Assembly: GCA_002427845.1 (NCBI GenBank)
Contig: DIYZ01000040.1
Span: forward strand, 4,961-15,334
Origin: Chloracidobacterium sp. UBA6041
GTDB lineage: Bacteria > Acidobacteriota > Blastocatellia > Pyrinomonadales > Pyrinomonadaceae
Reading direction: 5' to 3'
Length of the DNA: 10,374 nucleotides
This document shows, piece after piece, positions 7,292 through 10,374 of this stretch (the first letter of the stretch is position 1; the number at the start of each line of letters is the position of its first letter). The notes below the pieces were generated by a model. That model worked only from the letters and a program-made list of their open reading frames with translations. It was not told the origin of the DNA and ran no database searches. Both the position numbers and the translations under genes were made by a program.

Positions 7292-7297
7292 CTCCTT
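7292..7297 (-). promoter_or_regulatory. Ribosome binding site of the coiled-coil gene
   Basis: On the minus strand the sequence AAGGAG lies 5 bases upstream of the ATG at 7286-7284. This fixes that start. Confidence 0.8.
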
Positions 7298-7378
7298 CAG
7301 GACATCGGCTGAGAGTGTCCAGATTAATTCCAGTTGAGAATCATAGCTCGCGATAGTAATCGCAAATTCGGGTCGCCA

Positions 7379-7504
7379 TCAGGTAGTGTCCAGTTCGCGG
7401 GACTCCATGCCGTCGGGAATGCAGTTCATCAAGTTCTCTTTGAGCTGGTCGGGATCGCAAATGATCGGGTCATGTTTTATGCTGGGGCGAGCTGATGCCT
7501 TCAT
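7379..7504 (-). CDS. Possible small or broken ORF (41 residues)
   Basis: Minus-strand ATG at 7504 to TGA at 7379, giving MKASARPSIKHDPIICDP and so on, ending IPDGMESRELDTT. The same frame stays open after this TGA for 46 more codons, reading WRPEFAITIASYDSQLELIW and LSADVLKERL before running past the start of the coiled-coil gene and stopping near 7242. The segment on both sides of the TGA looks protein-like, so this may be a gene broken by a nonsense change, or an isolated short ORF. The ribosome site upstream is poor (TTAGG at 12 bases or so). It begins 21 bp after the secreted-protein gene. No family recognised; low confidence. Confidence 0.3.
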   Translation of the reverse strand: MKASARPSIKHDPIICDPDQLKENLMNCIPDGMESRELDTT

Positions 7505-7524
7505 TGTGAAGCCTAATAGCCCTT

Positions 7525-8415
7525 TTAATGGTCCGGCCATTTCCCTCCAGCGTTCGCCGTCGCCACAATCTTCTGTTTTCCCTGGTACGAGATGCGAACC
7601 AAGGCGTTGATCTTAACCTCTCCAAGAGCGTAACTAAGATATGAGTCCGACTCGTACCGGCTGCTTAGTCCTGCGGCTCGGTATATGGCCGTTGCAACCT
7701 GTTTCGCCAGAGCCTGGGCTTCTGACGAACGATACTTGTTCCCTTCCTTCAAAAGCTGAGCCGTACCATCAACAGTCACCTCGGCTGTCAGTGCAGAACC
7801 ATCTGGACTCGTTGCGCTCGACACAACTTTCACCTCAACGATCGCTGGGTTGTTGAGACTTTCGATTGCCGTCTTCAGACGCGCTTCTTCCTTCTGGCGT
7901 GTTTGAGCTATCGCCGCGGCTTTCTCGATAGCATCTAGATCAACAAAATCAGCTTGCGCCAGGTTGGAGGCAACTTCGCGCTGAGCAGCAAGAAGTCGTT
8001 CACCCTCTTCACGAATTAGTGTGGCTTCCACTTTCGATTGCTCCGGATCATAAGCGCGACGAAAGACCATCTCCTGATCGCCGCCGATCGCTCCCACGAT
8101 GCCAATTAGCTCCCAACCAAACTTGCCCAAAGTGTCCATTTGCCACTGGACTGTCAGCGCTTCCTGAGCAGAAACGACTCCCAATTTGGAATAACTAACG
8201 AGCTTTGACAGTCCCGCGGTTTTCGTTTCAGGCTCCAGGTTTGGTTCGGAGAAGTAAGTCTTTCCGAATGAGACGACGAGGTACTCCCATTGCTTGGCCG
8301 GTCCTCTCGATGTCGCCTGAGGACGATTGGCGTTTGGGTTGGCTGTTCGAGGTGTTTGGGCTGCTGTTGCGCACAACGAGGAAAGTAGAACTATTAAGGT
8401 TGTTAACCTACGCAT
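7525..8415 (-). CDS. Secreted protein with DUF4177-like N-terminal domain
   Basis: 296 residues from ATG 8415, chosen because AAGGAG lies at ideal distance; an upstream ATG at 8436 adds only MNSKENP. Residues 1-20 are a signal peptide: RR, then the hydrophobic run LTTLIVLLSSL, then CATAA before QTP. No good lipobox is present. A Pro/Asn-rich linker leads to residues 42-122, which run KQWEYLVVSFGK ... SAQEALTVQWQMDTLGKFGW, then ELIGIVGAIGGDQEMVFRR, the WEY...GWEL...FRR pattern of DUF4177-like small domains. A charged helix follows (about 125-185), then a C-terminal mixed region (about 190-290) unlike anything I know. It is exported to periplasm or outside. Function unknown. Its link to the downstream membrane and HEPN-like genes is only positional, with about 240 bp between, so it may be a separate unit. 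Confidence 0.75.
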   Translation of the reverse strand: MRRLTTLIVLLSSLCATAAQTPRTANPNANRPQATSRGPAKQWEYLVVSFGKTYFSEPNLEPETKTAGLSKLVSYSKLGVVSAQEALTVQWQMDTLGKFGWELIGIVGAIGGDQEMVFRRAYDPEQSKVEATLIREEGERLLAAQREVASNLAQADFVDLDAIEKAAAIAQTRQKEEARLKTAIESLNNPAIVEVKVVSSATSPDGSALTAEVTVDGTAQLLKEGNKYRSSEAQALAKQVATAIYRAAGLSSRYESDSYLSYALGEVKINALVRISYQGKQKIVATANAGGKWPDH

Positions 8416-8421
8416 GGGATT

Positions 8422-8427
8422 CTCCTT
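8422..8427 (-). promoter_or_regulatory. Ribosome binding site of the secreted-protein gene
   Basis: AAGGAG on the minus strand, 6 bases before the ATG at 8415-8413. It decides the start against the longer frame from 8436. Confidence 0.8.
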
Positions 8428-8540
8428 TGAGTTCAAGTATCCGGCGCTTATTTAATCCATCAAAAATGGCGAGGTAGATCATCTGACCTGCCTCTTGAAT
8501 AACAGGGGTGGAGGGTGAAATGACGCAAGGAACGAGAGGC

Positions 8541-8569
8541 TTATATACCGAACCGCGTGTGGACTTCAA
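8541..8569 (-). promoter_or_regulatory. Candidate sigma-70-like promoter for the secreted-protein gene
   Basis: Minus strand TTGAAG (8569-8564) and TATATA (8547-8542) are separated by 16 bases, each matching 4 of 6 consensus positions. It would leave a leader of roughly 120 bases. The 8416-8601 gap holds no other gene. Such matches are frequent by chance, so this is only a suggestion. Confidence 0.25.
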
Positions 8570-8601
8570 GAGCGAAGCCTACCAAATCGAGAAAGCGCAA
8601 T

Positions 8602-9177
8602 TTAGAACCCTTTTACCGACTGAATCAGTTTCGTTGTCTCTTGCTCACGTTCTCGAGGTTTCAGGATGTTTTGTAGCTCCGCGACGAACTCTCGTTTGGT
8701 TTCGATGAGTTGAGTTTGAAGTTCACGATCGGGATCTTGTTCCAGATCATTGAACTCGGTGACGAGGCGGAAGGCCTCAACTACGCAACTCAGCGAAGGC
8801 TGGCGGAAGCCGCGATAAGCAGCGGGCTTGTGCTGTCCATGTTCGTCTTCCCTGACGTTCGGCAGAAACCAGCGCCCGCGATCGACGAGGGCAGAGAGTT
8901 TGGTGCATAGCTCATGGCGACGACTAGAAAAAGCCTCGTCGGGTAACTTGGTAGGATCGAGATCGCAAAGAAATATTGACTCAGTCATGCGCTCGGAAAC
9001 TTCTTCCGCCCACTTCCTCAAATCTGAATCAAACTGACCTTTCAGCGAGAGCACCTGGACTCGCTGTTGCATGATTCCATCGCGTCTGGTGCGCATAGAA
9101 AAGTAAATGCTGGCTAAAGCCGTGACGGAGGCGACGACCGCGGAGATTACCTGGATGAGGGTGGCGGGATCGGGCAT
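8602..9177 (-). CDS. Uncharacterised membrane-anchored protein
   Basis: 191 residues from ATG 9177. The frame extends to a TTG at 9192, but that codon lies inside the heptanucleotide repeats, so the ATG is preferred; neither has a clear ribosome site. Residues about 6-28 (TLIQVISAVVASVTALASIY) form one membrane helix followed by the basic stretch RTRRD, which predicts a cytoplasmic body. The body is helical and carries a conserved-looking block: ELCTKLSALVDRGRWFLPNV, then GQHKPAAYRGFRQPSLSCVV. I have the impression of a widespread hypothetical family with this RGRWF...YRGFRQ block, but cannot name it or give a function. The C-terminus is charged. No nuclease or ATPase motif is seen. Confidence 0.7.
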   Translation of the reverse strand: MPDPATLIQVISAVVASVTALASIYFSMRTRRDGIMQQRVQVLSLKGQFDSDLRKWAEEVSERMTESIFLCDLDPTKLPDEAFSSRRHELCTKLSALVDRGRWFLPNVREDEHGQHKPAAYRGFRQPSLSCVVEAFRLVTEFNDLEQDPDRELQTQLIETKREFVAELQNILKPREREQETTKLIQSVKGF

Positions 9178-9185
9178 CGGAGTGA

Positions 9186-9366
9186 ACAGCAAACAGTAAA
9201 CAGCAAGGAACGTAAATCGGGAACCGAGAACCGTGAATAGAAGTAGTCAGAATCAGTAATCAGCAGTCAGCAAAACAGCACGACAGTGAGCAGTTAGGAA
9301 ACAGCAAACAGTGAACAGTGAACAGTAAACAGCAGACAGTGAACAGTAATCAGCACTCAGCAGTCA
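9186..9366. repeat. Degenerate heptanucleotide repeat array, left part
   Basis: Units of 7 bp with consensus (A/T)CAGTRA. The clearest run is 9301-9363: acagcaa, acagtga, acagtga, acagtaa, acagcag, acagtga, acagtaa, tcagcac, tcagcag, nine units in perfect register. Further units are at 9186-9206 (acagcaa, acagtaa, acagcaa) and, looser, about 9247-9300. There is no spacer structure, so this is not CRISPR. The array abuts the start of the membrane-anchored gene. Confidence 0.9.
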
Positions 9367-9410
9367 GAAAAAATTAACTAAAGAAAAAGTTGGCTGCTCA
9401 CGTTGACTCA

Positions 9411-9451
9411 TCGAAGGACGATGGAGGGGGTAGGCCTTCATCGTCCTTCGA
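9411..9451. repeat. 13-bp perfect inverted repeat between the two repeat arrays
   Basis: tcgaaggacgatg (9411-9423) and catcgtccttcga (9439-9451), separated by 15 bases. No T-run follows on either side, so it is not a standard intrinsic terminator. It may be a cruciform or protein site, or the end of a small repeat element. Confidence 0.8.
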
Positions 9452-9511
9452 CAGTCGTGCGGCATCTTTCTAATCGTCTTCGACTACTGGAATGTTGGTC
9501 GTGCCCTTCAA

Positions 9512-9580
9512 TCAGTGAGCAGTAAGCAGTGAGCGGTGAGCAGCCGGAAATCAGTGATGAGTGATGAGTGATGAGTGATG
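9512..9580. repeat. Heptanucleotide repeat array, right part
   Basis: Same 7-bp periodicity as the left array. Units are tcagtga, gcagtaa, gcagtga, gcggtga, gcagccg (9512-9546), then four perfect copies of agtgatg at 9553-9580 followed by a partial copy. The two runs share period but differ in unit, suggesting slippage from a related seed. The spacer around it (9367-9642) has no gene I can support. Confidence 0.9.
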
Positions 9581-9642
9581 AGTCAGAAGAAGTCAGCGGA
9601 GGCGTTCGAGGTCGGTGTTCATCGTGGCCCTGGCTTCAGTGT

Positions 9643-9747
9643 TTATTCGGGTCGTCCTTGATCAATATCAACTTTTCGCTGCCGGCGGGCGAGGGCGGAA
9701 ACGACCTCACGGATTACACGGTTCTGGTAGCCTTTGAGCGTTATCAC
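9643..9747 (-). pseudogene. Truncated ORF resembling the N-terminus of a helicase/Res protein
   Basis: Minus-strand GTG at 9747-9745 overlaps the ORF6N stop (GTGA) and opens a frame of 34 residues: ITLKGYQNRVIREVVSALAR, then RQRKVDIDQGRPE and TAA. An opening like ITLK-x-YQ-x-x-V is typical of DEAD/DEAH helicases and of restriction subunits of type I, type III and related systems, just before the Q-tip/Walker A region. The frame ends before any ATPase motif, and repeats begin 60 bp further on, so it would be a 5' remnant. The match is short and from memory. Chance is possible, but the 4-bp overlap supports a former operon. Confidence 0.35.
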
Positions 9748-10259
9748 TTGTCGTGCTGCCCGAAACCGATGCGGCGTCGGGGCGGATCAGTCGCCGGCTG
9801 CAAGAGCGGTCGCAATTTCTGGTAAATATCTCGCAAGCCGGCGTTGTGTTGCAGTAACGTCTTGTCAATCTCCGCCAGACGTCTCAGGATTTCACTGTTG
9901 GCGGCAAGTTGTTCGCGCATCTGGATGAAAGCCCGCACCACGTAAACACTCATCGTGACCGCCTGTTTGCTGTTGAGCACCGTCGCGGCCATGATTGCGC
10001 CGTGTTCGGTGAAAGCAAATGGCATGCTCTTGGCAAACTTGAGTCGCGCAAGGTGATCACAATTTGTGATCACCTTTAACTTTTCCGCCGCATTCAGTGC
10101 AAAAATGAAGTCTTCGGGAAATCGTTCGGCGTTGCGTTTCACAGCCTGGTTAAGCGTACGGGTCTCCACTCCGTAAATTGCTGCCAGGTCGGCATCAATC
10201 AGAATCTTCCTGCCGCGAAGTGTGAGAATGAGAGACTCGATGGACTTGAGTCTTTTCAT
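9744..10259 (-). CDS. ORF6N-domain protein
   Basis: 171 residues from ATG 10259, which has GGGAG 9 bases upstream; ATG 10280 in frame is the alternative. Residues 1-95 are an ORF6N domain, a DNA-binding-type domain of phage and bacterial accessory genes. It shows SIESLILTLRGRKILIDADL, AAIYGVETRTLNQAVKRNAE, RFPEDFIFAL, NCDHL and FAFTEHGAIMAATVLNS. A conserved helix (AVTMSVYVVRAFIQMREQL) and a heptad-like tail follow, ending PPRRRIGFG. The length is normal for the family. The start overlaps the stop of the gene upstream by 4 bp, and its end overlaps the helicase-like remnant. In many genomes ORF6N genes sit among restriction and methylase genes, which fits this setting; the molecular role is not established. 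Confidence 0.9.
   Translation of the reverse strand: MKRLKSIESLILTLRGRKILIDADLAAIYGVETRTLNQAVKRNAERFPEDFIFALNAAEKLKVITNCDHLARLKFAKSMPFAFTEHGAIMAATVLNSKQAVTMSVYVVRAFIQMREQLAANSEILRRLAEIDKTLLQHNAGLRDIYQKLRPLLQPATDPPRRRIGFGQHDK
10050..10076. repeat. 27-bp perfect palindrome within the ORF6N gene
   Basis: Arms aaggtgatcacaa (10050-10062) and ttgtgatcacctt (10064-10076) with one central base. It lies over codons 62-70 of the ORF6N gene, coding KVITNCDHL. It could be an intragenic operator or simply follow from the residues encoded. Confidence 0.9.
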
Positions 10260-10374
10260 GGAAGCGCTCTCCCAACGCATCGCACTTCACGTAGTTCCCG
10301 CTCTGACTCCAACCAGTCGAGTGCGTCCAAGAGCTCTTCCGAAAGCAACGAGTCCGGACTGGGCCGTAGTCGCG
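10256..10374 (-). CDS. 3' end of an unidentified gene upstream of ORF6N (partial)
   Basis: The minus-strand frame is open from the window edge for 38 codons and reads RLRPSPDSLLSEELLDALDW, then LESERELREVRCVGRALP and stop. The composition is helical and amphipathic, more protein-like than the other two frames, and its TGA overlaps the ORF6N ATG as ATGA, the mark of an operon. No family can be named from this tail. It could also be read as non-coding leader. Confidence 0.4.
   Translation of the reverse strand, partial: RLRPSPDSLLSEELLDALDWLESERELREVRCVGRALP

Noticed and set aside
9186..9590. CRISPR array
   Set aside because: The units are 7 bp in direct tandem with no unique spacers of 30 or so bases and no cas genes.
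9568..9825. Plus-strand ORF of 85 codons in the repeat spacer
   Set aside because: It starts within the AGTGATG repeats, is low-complexity at its start and overlaps ORF6N antisense; no protein-like signature.

Overview
The window is bacterial DNA of moderate GC from an accessory, defence-rich region. No ribosomal or core gene fixes the host. The hairpin-studded spacer, the degenerate heptanucleotide repeats and the ORF6N protein resemble, from memory only, free-living Acidobacteriota, Verrucomicrobiota or Planctomycetota. This is a weak inference and a database search would be needed.

Plus-strand block (1-4457). The window opens in the last 94 codons of a type I restriction-modification methylase subunit (HsdM). 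It is followed by a 245-bp insert-like spacer and a full two-domain specificity subunit (HsdS). Three further genes follow closely on the same strand: a small HNH nuclease that overlaps hsdS by 4 bp, a Mrr-like PD-(D/E)XK protein with a QxK catalytic variant, and a second, unrelated PD-(D/E)XK protein with a classical PD...ExK motif. No HsdR is visible. It may lie upstream of the window, or the three nuclease-type proteins may be independent effectors attached to the HsdM/HsdS module.

Minus-strand block (9177 down to 4488), converging on the first. In order of transcription it holds a one-pass membrane-anchored protein, a secreted protein with a DUF4177-like N-terminal domain, a possible small or broken ORF, a long coiled-coil protein with two C-terminal transmembrane helices, and a 450-residue protein whose C-terminal part carries an R-x4-H motif like that of HEPN ribonucleases. 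The last two are 36 bp apart and are the best candidate here for an undescribed two-gene membrane sensor plus nuclease system. That reading is inference.

Right end (about 9186-10374). A repeat-rich spacer carries two arrays of 7-bp repeats and a 13-bp inverted repeat. Beyond it, on the minus strand, come the 3' end of an unidentified gene, an ORF6N-domain gene overlapping it by 4 bp, and a short decayed ORF after ORF6N that looks like the first 30 or so residues of a helicase or Res-type protein. This looks like the wreck of another restriction operon, cut off where the repeats begin.
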